57,715 bases of DNA from JAKPUX01 sp964436305 (lineage in GTDB: Bacteria; Zhuqueibacterota; Zhuqueibacteria; Residuimicrobiales; Residuimicrobiaceae), in contig CAYTCI010000017.1 in assembly GCA_964436305.1 (NCBI GenBank), positions 1-57,715 on the forward strand. The letters run 5' to 3'. Positions 1 through 8,298 of this stretch are shown one piece after another. A program made the translations under genes and the position numbers. A model generated the notes under the pieces. The model worked only from the letters and a program-made list of their open reading frames with translations, had not been told where the DNA came from and did not search any database. Every line of letters begins with the position of its first letter. Positions within the stretch are counted from its first letter, which is position 1.

Positions 1-166
1 GGGACGAGGGGTGGAGGGGGCCGCCGGGCGGGCGGGTCGGCACGAGGGCCGGGGGGCAGGGACGAGGGGTGGAGGGGGCCGCCGGGCGGGCGGGTCGGCA
101 CGAGGGCCGGGGGCCGGCGCGAGCGATAGAGCCCGCACCGGGTCGGCGCGAAGCCGGGGGCCGGCG
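1..166. repeat. GC-rich 58-bp tandem repeat, two copies at the window edge
   Basis: Bases 1-55 recur almost perfectly at 59-113, giving a 58-bp unit. The array may continue left of the window. A degenerate tail (about 117-166) runs to the stop codon at 167. The strand is strongly G-rich, with many runs of three or more G. The transcript of the minus-strand gene that ends at 167 would therefore be C-rich here. The 11-mer CGGCACGAGGG (38-48 and 96-106) recurs in a second G-rich tract at 47579-47589. No coding function is likely; plus-strand frames through it are low-complexity Gly/Arg. Confidence 0.85.
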
Positions 167-2788
167 CTAGATCGCAAACCAGTAGCTCAGCTTGGCGAGA
201 AGGAGATTGCCGCCCGGCGTCGTGAGCAGCCGGTCCCAGTTGTAACCCCACTCTCTCCGCCCCGCGCTCTGGTACGAGCTGCGGTCATGGCTCCAGACCA
301 GGTAGAGCGCCGAGCCGGGGCGCATCTCCCAGCGCAGGACCAGATTGGAACGGAACTCGCGGAAATTGAAATCGGGCTGATCGAGCGCATAGTCGGTGAT
401 GCCGTCGCGGTTCTCATCGAAGGCAATCCCGCCGTCAAGCGGGCGGCTCCACTCTCCGGGCGCGAGCTGCGGCGCCATCGCATCGACATTCGCCGCCGCC
501 GGATCGGCCACCCGGCGGTATGCGTGATAGGTGCCAAAAGAGATATAGGGGCTGCCGTAATACTGGATGGTCAGGGTGGGTGACAGGGCGCAATCCAGGC
601 GCAGGGTCATCTCTGTGGTCTTGCGGTCGAGTGCGGCGAGGAGATAACGCGGCCGCCCCTGCCAGAGTGGCGCGCCCATAAAATGGAGCATCTCCTTTTC
701 GTGTGAGAGCCCCACCTCGGCGGTGAACTGGATCGCCTCGGTGATCTTGCAGCTGAGCCCGGGCGTGATGCCGGTGTTGGCCGATTGGCCGTCATCGAAG
801 GAGTGGGTGAAGTAGTGGAGCGAGCCGCGCAGCTTGCTTCCCGAATCGGTTGAGAGGCCGACGTTGGCGCCCCAATAGCCCTGCAGATGCAGCGCCGGCC
901 CCCCGCGGAGCAGCCGGGTATCGAGGGAGCGGCCATAGCGTTCGGCCCCACCCCAGAGGCTGTAGCGGTTCTGGAAGGTCATCGAAAAATCGAGATCGCC
1001 GCCAAGCACCAGGGGGGTCCAGGCGAAATCCCAGCGCTGTTGGGTACCCACCTCGATCTCATAGCGGCGCAGCAACCGTTTCGGCGCACTCTCCACCCAG
1101 GAGACCTCCACCTCCCCCTCGATCTCGTCGGCCGAGCGCAGATAGCCCAGGTCGTTGAATTCGAGGCCGGGGGATTTCCAGGAGAGGCCGGCGCCATAAC
1201 GCCAGTGGCCATAGCTGCTCTTTTTCACCGCCAGTTCACCGCCGTGGCCGGCCAGCATCGTCCGGGTCGAGTCATTGTCGAGATGAGCGGCATCCGGACG
1301 CTGGAAATAGCGCGCTGAGGAGCTCTGTTGCCGTTGCAGGGCGGCGACATCGCCCTTGACCTCGCTGCCGGCGACCTTGAACTCGATCTGGTACTTTTTA
1401 TTGGCGAGATAATGGTTGAGATCCAGGCCGCCGCTGACGGCCTGGCGATTCATGAAAAGGAGGTTGCGGTCGCCGATCCGGCGCTGCACTGCGGTCAGCA
1501 TCGCACCGGCCGTCGTATTGCCCTCGTTGATCTCCTTGAGCACCCGTCCCACCAGATAATTACTCAGCGGTTCGACCGTACTGCGTGACCTCTCCCCTTT
1601 CGGGCCGGTGAGGGTCGCATGTTCCTCCTGGGTGAGGCTTTCAATCAGGCCGACCGAAAGGCCGTTGTGGTCCTTGCCGGTCAGCTTGGCCGCAGCGAGG
1701 ATGGTGGTCATCCCCGGCTTGTCCACATGGCTGCCCTCTGTGAGGGGTGGCTCATAGGTGGGGGCGTGACCGATACGCCGCGAATAAAAGAGGGATTCGC
1801 CGCCCAGCTCAAAATCGAACAGAGTCCGGTTTTCGAGGAAAAAGGGGCGTTTTTCGCTGTAAAAGAGCTCGTAGGCGGAGAGGTTGAGTTCAGAGGGATC
1901 CGCCTCGACCTGACCAAAATCGGGATTGAGGGTGTAGTCGACGGTAAAATTGCTCGAAATCCCGATCTTGCCATCGAGGCCGGCGCTGCTGTTCCATTCG
2001 GAGGTTTTGCCGGAAGCCGGTAGCTGGTCCTCCGGAAAGGTCTGCAACCGGGCATAGCTGTAGGGCAGGAACTCGATCTGCCGACTCTTCGGCAGTCCCT
2101 TGAGGCCGCGGAGATAGCCCATGTCGTAGAGGTGGCCTGGCCCATCGCGGCGGATGAGGGTGAACTGGTTCTCCTCCTCGAGGCGGTTGATCCAGCGCCA
2201 GGCATGCAATCCCCAAACCTGCTCCTCCTTGTTGGTATAGCGCAGCTGGCTGAAGGGAATGCGCATCTCGGCGGTCCAGGCGGAATCCTCCAGCGCGGTC
2301 TTGCCCTCCCAGACCCCATTCCAGCTAAAATCCCACTGGTTGTGATTCATCAGGATGAGATCGACCTGGGTGCCCGCAGCGGTGAGATCGAATTCGAAAC
2401 CGCTGAGGTGACTGAGATAACTGTCGAAGCAGAGGCCGACCACATCCCCGGCGCTCTGGTCGTCGCGGCGGCCGGCGCGGCGATCAATTCGGGACGGCTC
2501 CTTGTCGAAGGCCCGGATACCGACATAGATGTTTTTCGCATCGTAGAGGATTTTCAGGGCCGTGCGCTGACTGGGCTGGCCGCCCTCGACCGGCATATAC
2601 TGGACGTAGTCATCGAACCAACTCCCCTCCTGCCAGCAGCGGTCGTCGAGGCGGCCGTCGATGACCGGCGGTATCGAGGTTATCGCCTGGGTGGTATAGG
2701 AACGTTTCATGGCCTCCTGGGTCAGGCCGGTTCGCAGCGGTGCAGTCAAAGTCAGGACGATCAGAAACAGGGCGGTTTCCTTCTTCAT
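167..2788 (-). CDS. DUF5916 / CBM9-like domain outer-membrane protein
   Basis: 873 aa starting at the MKKETALF methionine; the longer frame up to 2836 has no signal-peptide logic. Residues 1-25 form a signal peptide. Residues about 35-220 resemble the carbohydrate-binding family 9-like domain (PPVIDGRLDD.CW, then YVGIRAFDKEP). The rest is rich in aromatic/alternating strands typical of the DUF5916 beta-barrel and contains the hallmark DFGQVEADPSELNLSAYE. The C-terminus ends in strand-like LLLAKLSYWFAI, as expected for an outer-membrane barrel. Members are common in FCB genomes near peptidases and glycosidases, but their substrate is unknown. It is a stand-alone gene: an 11-bp hairpin separates it from the esterase upstream, and a G-rich repeat lies immediately downstream. 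Confidence 0.85.
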   Translation of the reverse strand: MKKETALFLIVLTLTAPLRTGLTQEAMKRSYTTQAITSIPPVIDGRLDDRCWQEGSWFDDYVQYMPVEGGQPSQRTALKILYDAKNIYVGIRAFDKEPSRIDRRAGRRDDQSAGDVVGLCFDSYLSHLSGFEFDLTAAGTQVDLILMNHNQWDFSWNGVWEGKTALEDSAWTAEMRIPFSQLRYTNKEEQVWGLHAWRWINRLEEENQFTLIRRDGPGHLYDMGYLRGLKGLPKSRQIEFLPYSYARLQTFPEDQLPASGKTSEWNSSAGLDGKIGISSNFTVDYTLNPDFGQVEADPSELNLSAYELFYSEKRPFFLENRTLFDFELGGESLFYSRRIGHAPTYEPPLTEGSHVDKPGMTTILAAAKLTGKDHNGLSVGLIESLTQEEHATLTGPKGERSRSTVEPLSNYLVGRVLKEINEGNTTAGAMLTAVQRRIGDRNLLFMNRQAVSGGLDLNHYLANKKYQIEFKVAGSEVKGDVAALQRQQSSSARYFQRPDAAHLDNDSTRTMLAGHGGELAVKKSSYGHWRYGAGLSWKSPGLEFNDLGYLRSADEIEGEVEVSWVESAPKRLLRRYEIEVGTQQRWDFAWTPLVLGGDLDFSMTFQNRYSLWGGAERYGRSLDTRLLRGGPALHLQGYWGANVGLSTDSGSKLRGSLHYFTHSFDDGQSANTGITPGLSCKITEAIQFTAEVGLSHEKEMLHFMGAPLWQGRPRYLLAALDRKTTEMTLRLDCALSPTLTIQYYGSPYISFGTYHAYRRVADPAAANVDAMAPQLAPGEWSRPLDGGIAFDENRDGITDYALDQPDFNFREFRSNLVLRWEMRPGSALYLVWSHDRSSYQSAGRREWGYNWDRLLTTPGGNLLLAKLSYWFAI

Positions 2789-2877
2789 TTGGGGACACTT
2801 TCCCGATAGAGGGTGCCGTGACGAATGGAACAGCATGCCCAGCAGTGGGCAACGCAGGTGGATGGAGCGATCGAAAT

Positions 2878-2904
2878 CCCCGCCTGCCGGAGGGGCAGGC
2901 GGGG
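2878..2904 (-). terminator. 11-bp GC hairpin after the esterase gene
   Basis: CCCCGCCTGCC (2878-2888) pairs perfectly with GGCAGGCGGGG (2894-2904) around a 5-nt loop, 17 bp past the esterase stop. On the minus strand it is followed by ATTTCG rather than a clean T-run, so it may be a weak terminator or a 3' end-protecting hairpin. Confidence 0.5.
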
Positions 2905-2920
2905 GAGGAATCGTGCCGGA

Positions 2921-4933
2921 TTACTTCCAGTCATCGGTTCGGAACGAAGAAGCCGGCAGGTTTTCGAGGTTGAAGAGCGAGGCGGTGGCCAGATTGCTCC
3001 AGGCATAGCGGACGGCAACCGGCCGGGCCACTTGCGGCGAGGAGACGACCACCTTTTTGCCGGCAAGATGCGCCTGTGCGGGGACGAAGCGCTGGTCCGC
3101 GCCGGCGATCTCAAAGCCGATGAGTCCCGCGTTTCCCGCCTTCAGGCCGCTGCCGGCATAATCAAAGGAGAGGATGATCTGGTCCCCCTTGACCGCCATC
3201 TTTTTATAGACCGGGCCGGAGTAGACCAGCTTGCGGCCGTACTCCTTCGCCAGGGCCCAGAGGGCGAGGCGCCTGCCCACCTCCTGCTTGTTGGGCGGAT
3301 GGATGCTCGGCGCCCCGATGTCCAGGGTGACCGCCATCCCGGTGTGGGGGTGGCGCAGGGTCAGCATCTGGGCCTCACGCAGTTCCTGCGAGCGGGTGGA
3401 CTCGCCATAATCGTAGGGGGCGATCTGAACATAGTAGAAGGGGAAGGGCTTGCCGCCCCACTGCTGCCGCCAGCAGTCGATCATCAGTGGGAAGAGGGTG
3501 CGGTATTCGCGGGCGCGGCCGGCGTTGGATTCGCCCTGATACCAGATGGCGCCGCGGAGGGTATAGGGCACCAGCGGTGCGATCATCGCATTATAGAGGA
3601 AGGTGGGGGTGTTGGCCGAGATCTCGACCGTAACTTTAGGCCGCGCGAAAAAGTCAGCCTCGGCTACCTTGAGCTGATAAAAGCGGCTGTTCTGATATTC
3701 AGCCACCGGCAGGTAGCGCCATTCACCCGCCAGGGAGAGCGTGCTCTCCGGGCTGCCCTCGGGATAGAGCTTGAGCTGATCGGCGCGGCCATAAACGCCG
3801 CCGCCGCCCTGGGTGTCGATGACGCGAATGGCGATCAGGTTGCTGCCCGCCTTCACCATGGCGGCCGGGACCGGGTAGACGCGTTTGGTCTGCCACAGGC
3901 CTGCCTCTTCCATGCTGCCGATGCGCTCGCCGTTGAACCAGGTCGCATCCATATCGTCGATCGGCCCCAATTCAACCACCAGGTTACGGCCCACCCACTC
4001 GGCCGGTACCTCGACGGTCCGGCGAAACCAGACCACCCCGTCGAACTGGCCCATTTCAGTGGACTCCCAGGAGACCGGCAGTTTCATTCGGCCCCATCGG
4101 GCGTCGTCCAGGCTGGGGGTGGAGCAGGCCGCATCAGCAAAGTCGAGCCCGGCGAAGCGCTCATTCGCCGGTTTGTCGGTCACGGAGAAGACCGGGTGAC
4201 CTTCGAGCCACTGCTGCCGGGCCTTCATTGCGGCCTGGCTCTCGCTGATCTGGCTGAGAACCCGGGTGTACTCGGGCATGGTCTTGAGGTATTCGGCGTT
4301 GGTCCAGGCCTCGGCGGGCGTGCCGCCCCAGCTGGAGTGAATCAGGCCGATCGGGATATTCAACTCCTTTTGCAGCGTCCGGCCAAAAAAGTAGGCGGTG
4401 GCGCTGAAGGGAGAAGCCGTGGCAGGGGTACAGACCTGCCACTCACCCCGGCAGTCGTCGAGCGGCATGGCCGAGGTTGCCTTTTCGACCGTGAAGAGGC
4501 GGATCTGCGGATGCACAGCGGCAGCGATTTCGTCCGTTGAATGGGCGATCGGGTCGCCGGGCGGCCACCCGGCCAGGGGCATTTCCATATTGGACTGGCC
4601 CGAGCAGAGCCAGACCTCCCCGATCAGGATGTCGGTGAAGGTTTTATTGCCGGAAGCGGCGGAAATCGTCAGGGAAAAAGGACCACCGGCAGCGGGGGTT
4701 TGCAGTCGGGCATGCCACTTGCCGTCCGCGCCGGTAACCACCGTGGCCACGGCGCCCCAGCTCGCGTTCAGGCTGACGGTTTCGCCCGGCGCCGCCTTGC
4801 CCCAGAGCGCGGCCTGCGTCTTTTGTTGCAGCACCATATGATCGCCCAGCAGCGAGGGCCATTCGAGCGCTCCCGCCGCGGCGGCAGTGAAGAGATAAGC
4901 CATAAGGACCAGTCCGTTTACCAAGTATTTCAT
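2921..4933 (-). CDS. Secreted sialate O-acetylesterase-family (SASA/SGNH) esterase
   Basis: 670 aa with signal peptide (about 1-22). The family motif GQSNM lies at residues 112-116 with nucleophile Ser114. WYQGESN lies in the middle, and the catalytic dyad motif DIG....IHP.NK has Asp538 and His545. Between the two halves sits a GH2-like jelly-roll insertion (about 260-400, with VWFRRTVEVP), as usual in the 9-O-acetylesterase family of about 650 aa. The family removes O-acetyl groups from sugars. The name comes from sialate, but relatives near polysaccharide loci probably act on acetylated hemicellulose; that substrate is inference. The start is supported by GGGAG about 8 nt upstream. Confidence 0.9.
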   Translation of the reverse strand: MKYLVNGLVLMAYLFTAAAAGALEWPSLLGDHMVLQQKTQAALWGKAAPGETVSLNASWGAVATVVTGADGKWHARLQTPAAGGPFSLTISAASGNKTFTDILIGEVWLCSGQSNMEMPLAGWPPGDPIAHSTDEIAAAVHPQIRLFTVEKATSAMPLDDCRGEWQVCTPATASPFSATAYFFGRTLQKELNIPIGLIHSSWGGTPAEAWTNAEYLKTMPEYTRVLSQISESQAAMKARQQWLEGHPVFSVTDKPANERFAGLDFADAACSTPSLDDARWGRMKLPVSWESTEMGQFDGVVWFRRTVEVPAEWVGRNLVVELGPIDDMDATWFNGERIGSMEEAGLWQTKRVYPVPAAMVKAGSNLIAIRVIDTQGGGGVYGRADQLKLYPEGSPESTLSLAGEWRYLPVAEYQNSRFYQLKVAEADFFARPKVTVEISANTPTFLYNAMIAPLVPYTLRGAIWYQGESNAGRAREYRTLFPLMIDCWRQQWGGKPFPFYYVQIAPYDYGESTRSQELREAQMLTLRHPHTGMAVTLDIGAPSIHPPNKQEVGRRLALWALAKEYGRKLVYSGPVYKKMAVKGDQIILSFDYAGSGLKAGNAGLIGFEIAGADQRFVPAQAHLAGKKVVVSSPQVARPVAVRYAWSNLATASLFNLENLPASSFRTDDWK

Positions 4934-4982
4934 GATATGACTCCCGAGTTATTGCGTCGCAAGAGATCGATGCAGGATCCCA

Positions 4983-5831
4983 TCAAAGGGAGGACGCCGA
5001 GAAGGTATCCCCCTGGCTGATGTCGCCGGTGTCCCACCCTTTCCTGAACCAGCGTTGACGCTGGGCGGAGGTGCCATGGGTGAAGGCATCGGGGACGACA
5101 TAGCCCTGGGACATGCGCTGGAGCCGGTCGTCGCCAACCGCTGCGGCAGCGTTGATCGCTTCCTCGAGATCGCCCGGTTCGAGGACGTTGTTGAGCTTTT
5201 GTTCATAGTGCGCCCAGACCCCGGCGAAAAAGTCGGCCTGCAGCTCAAGGCGGACGGAGTAGCGGTTGTACTCCTCCTCGCTGACGCGTCCCTGCAGCGC
5301 CGAAATCTTGTCGGTGATGCCCAGCAGGTTTTGCACATGATGGCCGACCTCATGGGCGATGACGTAGGCGATGGCAAAGTCACCGGGGGCGTCCAGCTGA
5401 TTCTTCAGTTCGTTGCAAAACGAGAGATCGAGGTAGAGTTTTTCATCGCCGGGGCAGTAGAACGGGCCACTGGCGCCGCTGCCGTATCCGCAAGCGGACT
5501 GAACCTGGCCCGAGTAGAGCACCAGGGTTGGCATGCGGTACTGGCTGCCGGCCTGTTTGAAGAGCGAGGACCAGATATCCTCGGTATCCTTGAGCACCAC
5601 CCGGGCGAAACTGGCCAGCTGCTCCTCTTCCGTCGAGCGGGGTTGCGACTGCACGGAGGTGGTGGTGACCCCGCCGCCGTTCTCGCGCAAGTACTGCATC
5701 GGGTCACCGCCGAGAAGCCAAACCAGCAAGAGGATGATCAGGGTACCGATGCCGCCGCCGACCACCCGGCGTGATCCGGTTCCGCGGCGGTCCTCGACGT
5801 TATCGCTTTCACTTCTGCCTATCCAGCGCAT
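4983..5831 (-). CDS. YpfJ-type neutral zinc metallopeptidase, membrane-anchored
   Basis: 282 aa, PF04228 family. It has a short basic N-terminus, one membrane segment (about 25-41), and an extracytoplasmic domain with the zinc motif HEVGH at 160-164. The preceding YCPGD..LYLDLSF block and the following QADFFAG block are typical of the family. The protein has the normal full length. CAGGAG precedes the start. Its function in other bacteria is poorly known. It is transcribed away from the ABC exporter genes and lies 49 bp upstream of the esterase ATG, so the two could be co-transcribed, although their roles look unrelated. Confidence 0.93.
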   Translation of the reverse strand: MRWIGRSESDNVEDRRGTGSRRVVGGGIGTLIILLLVWLLGGDPMQYLRENGGGVTTTSVQSQPRSTEEEQLASFARVVLKDTEDIWSSLFKQAGSQYRMPTLVLYSGQVQSACGYGSGASGPFYCPGDEKLYLDLSFCNELKNQLDAPGDFAIAYVIAHEVGHHVQNLLGITDKISALQGRVSEEEYNRYSVRLELQADFFAGVWAHYEQKLNNVLEPGDLEEAINAAAAVGDDRLQRMSQGYVVPDAFTHGTSAQRQRWFRKGWDTGDISQGDTFSASSL

Positions 5832-6083
5832 AAACTTTCTCCTGTCCGGTAAATCGAATCAAGAACCCAAAAAGTTAGGAAATAGAATTGAAAAAAACAA
5901 TCGTTTTAGCGGAAAATCTGTAGCAGTCCTGGCCACCATCCTCTGATTCCGACCCGGCGCTCGCCCATTTCACGACCGGACATCTGAGGGAAACAAGATC
6001 GCGACTCTCCCGTATACATAGTTTTGCCAATCCCCGGGGCTTTTCCAAACGCCTTTGATCGGGTACCAAAAAAGGAGGCGCAC
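5832..6083. other. Divergent intergenic region between ypfJ-like gene and ABC exporter
   Basis: 252 bp between divergently transcribed genes, with an AT-rich core (about 5870-5930) containing AAAAC-AATC-GTTTT, a short inverted repeat. It presumably holds both promoters, but I could not place a convincing -35/-10 pair. The clear element is AAGGAGG at 6072-6078, which decides the GTG start at 6084. Confidence 0.5.
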
Positions 6084-7007
6084 GTGGCTTTCGCTGTCAC
6101 CGTATCGGATGTGTGCAAAAGCTTCGAATCCGTTCAAGCGGTCCGCCATCTCTCGTTGCAGATCCAGCCGGGCGAGATCTATGGCTTGATCGGGCCGAAT
6201 GGAGCGGGCAAGACCACCACAATCCGTATGCTGCTCGGGATTCTGTATCCCGATTCCGGGCAGATCGATCTGCTGGGCAAATCCAGCGCCCGCGAGATTC
6301 CGGATCAGGTGGGCTTTCTGCCGGAGGAACGCGGGCTCTTCAAACGGATGCTGGTCATCGACATCCTGACCTTCTTTGCCGAGCTCAAGGGGATGTCGCA
6401 CCAGAAAGCCCTCCCTCTGGCGGATCACTGGCTTGAACGCCTCGAGTTGACGGAATGGCGCAACAAAAAGATCGAAGAGCTCTCGAAAGGCATGCAGCAA
6501 AAGGTGCAATTCATCACCACGATCCTCCACCAGCCCCGGCTGCTCTTTCTCGACGAGCCCTTCAGCGGACTGGATCCGGTGAATACGGCTCTGATCAAGG
6601 ATGTCATGCTCGAGCTGGTGAAGAATGGGAGTGCGATCGTGCTCTCCACCCACATGATGGAGCAGGCCGAGAAGCTGTGTGACGCCTTGTGTTTGATCCA
6701 TCATGGCGAGAGTGTGCTGCAGGGCCAGCTGGCGGAGGTCAAGGCCCGTTTCGGCAAAAACCGCTGCCGGCTGAGCTACGACGGCGAAGCGCACTTTTTG
6801 CAGGAGCAGAGCCTGGTCAGCCGCTTCGACGATTACGGCCAGTATGTTGAAATCCAGCCGGCTGAACAAGTGAAACCCCAGGCCATTCTGGCGCGGGCGA
6901 TCGCGGAGGTCACGGTGCGCAGTTTTGACATCACCGAGCCCTCGCTTCATGAGATCTTTATCAATGTGGTCAAAGGCAGCGCCGTGGCAGGAGGTCAGAA
7001 TGAGTAA
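6084..7007 (+). CDS. ABC transporter ATP-binding protein (NatA-like)
   Basis: 307 aa starting at GTG 6084, chosen because AAGGAGG ends 5 nt before it; the in-frame ATG at 6024 has no ribosome-binding site and adds 20 non-homologous residues. Walker A is GPNGAGKT (37-44), the signature LSKGMQQ (134-140) and Walker B LLFLDE (154-159), followed by the H-loop STHMM. The long C-terminal extension (about 215-307) matches the DUF4162 tail of NatA-type exporters. It overlaps the permease gene by 8 bp, so the two are translationally coupled and form one exporter. The substrate (Na+, drug or other) cannot be read from sequence. Confidence 0.95.
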   Translation: MAFAVTVSDVCKSFESVQAVRHLSLQIQPGEIYGLIGPNGAGKTTTIRMLLGILYPDSGQIDLLGKSSAREIPDQVGFLPEERGLFKRMLVIDILTFFAELKGMSHQKALPLADHWLERLELTEWRNKKIEELSKGMQQKVQFITTILHQPRLLFLDEPFSGLDPVNTALIKDVMLELVKNGSAIVLSTHMMEQAEKLCDALCLIHHGESVLQGQLAEVKARFGKNRCRLSYDGEAHFLQEQSLVSRFDDYGQYVEIQPAEQVKPQAILARAIAEVTVRSFDITEPSLHEIFINVVKGSAVAGGQNE

Positions 7008-8286
7008 AACCTGGGTACTGATCAAGCGCGAATTCTTCAGCCGGGTGAAAACCAAGGGCTTCGTCATCGGCACCCTCGCCCTGCCCGTGCTGGTCTTCAT
7101 TTTCATGGGGGTCCAGATCGCGATGCAGTCGATGGGGACCCGGGAAAAAAAGACGCTCGCCCTGATGGACCTCTCCGGGCGTGTCGCTCCGGCCTTTATT
7201 GCCTACATGGACACCACCTATCAGGATGCCCGCAAGACGCCTCTCTATACCTTTGAGCAGGTCCAGAGTGTACCGGAAAGCCTGGCGGCGCTCCAGGCCC
7301 GCTACAGCGGCCTCGTCCGTGCGGAAAAGATCAACGGGCTCATCGTCCTGCCGGCGGACCTCTTCGAATCCAACCGGTTCGAGCTGCACGCGCGGAACAT
7401 CAGCAATATGGAGTTCAACAGTGTCCTGGAACGCTCGCTCTCGCGGGTGATCTCGGACTTGCGTCTGCAGCAAAGTGGCATCGACCAGGGGCTGGTGCGC
7501 AAGCTGACCCGTGGTGTGGATCTCACCACCTACAAGGTGAGCGAGGCTGGTTCCAAGCAGCAGAGCGGCATGGTGGCCTTTGGCGTCAGTTACGTGATGA
7601 TGTTCATTCTCTATATGGCCCTGCTCTTCTACGGGCAGTTCGTCATGCGCGGAGTCTATGAAGATAAAAATTCCCGCGTCATGGAGGTGGTGCTCTCCTC
7701 GGCGCGGGCGGATCAGATCATGGCGGGCAAGATCATCGGCATCGGCGGGGCGGGGCTGCTGCAGTTCCTGATCTGGGCGATCGTCTTCGCCCTGGTGTCG
7801 ACCTATGGTATGGTGATGATGTCCCTCTTCTCTCCGGGCATCGAAAAGCTGCCGATCCCGGCGATCTCGGCATCGGTCTATCTCTTCTTCTTTCTCTTCT
7901 TCATCCTCGGCTATTTCATCTACGCCACCCTCTACGCCACCCTTGGCAGCCTGGTCAATGACGAGGCGGATGCCCAGAGTCTGCAGTGGCCGGTGACGTT
8001 CCTGATCATCCTTGGATTCATGTTCATGTTCTTCGTCCTCAACAATCCCAACAGCACGATGGCGGTGATCCTCTCCCTCATCCCCTTCTTCACCCCGCTG
8101 CTGATGTTCCTGCGGCTCTCGGTGGGCGCAGCGCCCTTGTGGCAGGCCTTGCTGAGCGTCGTGATCATGATCGCCACCATTGCCGGACTGATCTGGCTGA
8201 CCGGCCGCATCTTCCGCGTCGGTATTCTCATGTACGGCAAAAAGCCGAATCTGCCGGAGCTGCTGAAATGGATCCGCTACTCCTGA
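7000..8286 (+). CDS. ABC-2 type exporter permease (NatB-like)
   Basis: 428 aa starting at ATG 7000, with GGAGG 6-10 bp upstream inside the ATPase gene. One N-terminal membrane helix (about 22-42) is followed by an extracytoplasmic domain (about 43-185) and a block of five helices (about 190-405), the layout of ABC2_membrane_3/NatB permeases. The conserved ENKSRVMEVVLSS-like motif appears as EDKNSRVMEVVLSSA. It partners the preceding ATPase. The gene ends 12 bp before the stop of the convergent amidohydrolase gene, with no obvious terminator between them. Confidence 0.93.
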   Translation: MSKTWVLIKREFFSRVKTKGFVIGTLALPVLVFIFMGVQIAMQSMGTREKKTLALMDLSGRVAPAFIAYMDTTYQDARKTPLYTFEQVQSVPESLAALQARYSGLVRAEKINGLIVLPADLFESNRFELHARNISNMEFNSVLERSLSRVISDLRLQQSGIDQGLVRKLTRGVDLTTYKVSEAGSKQQSGMVAFGVSYVMMFILYMALLFYGQFVMRGVYEDKNSRVMEVVLSSARADQIMAGKIIGIGGAGLLQFLIWAIVFALVSTYGMVMMSLFSPGIEKLPIPAISASVYLFFFLFFILGYFIYATLYATLGSLVNDEADAQSLQWPVTFLIILGFMFMFFVLNNPNSTMAVILSLIPFFTPLLMFLRLSVGAAPLWQALLSVVIMIATIAGLIWLTGRIFRVGILMYGKKPNLPELLKWIRYS

Positions 8287-8298
8287 GCCGGTGTGCGA

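Noticed and set aside
6024..6083. Upstream ATG as start of the ABC ATPase
   Set aside because: No ribosome-binding site; the GTG at 6084 has AAGGAGG at good spacing and the expected N-terminus.
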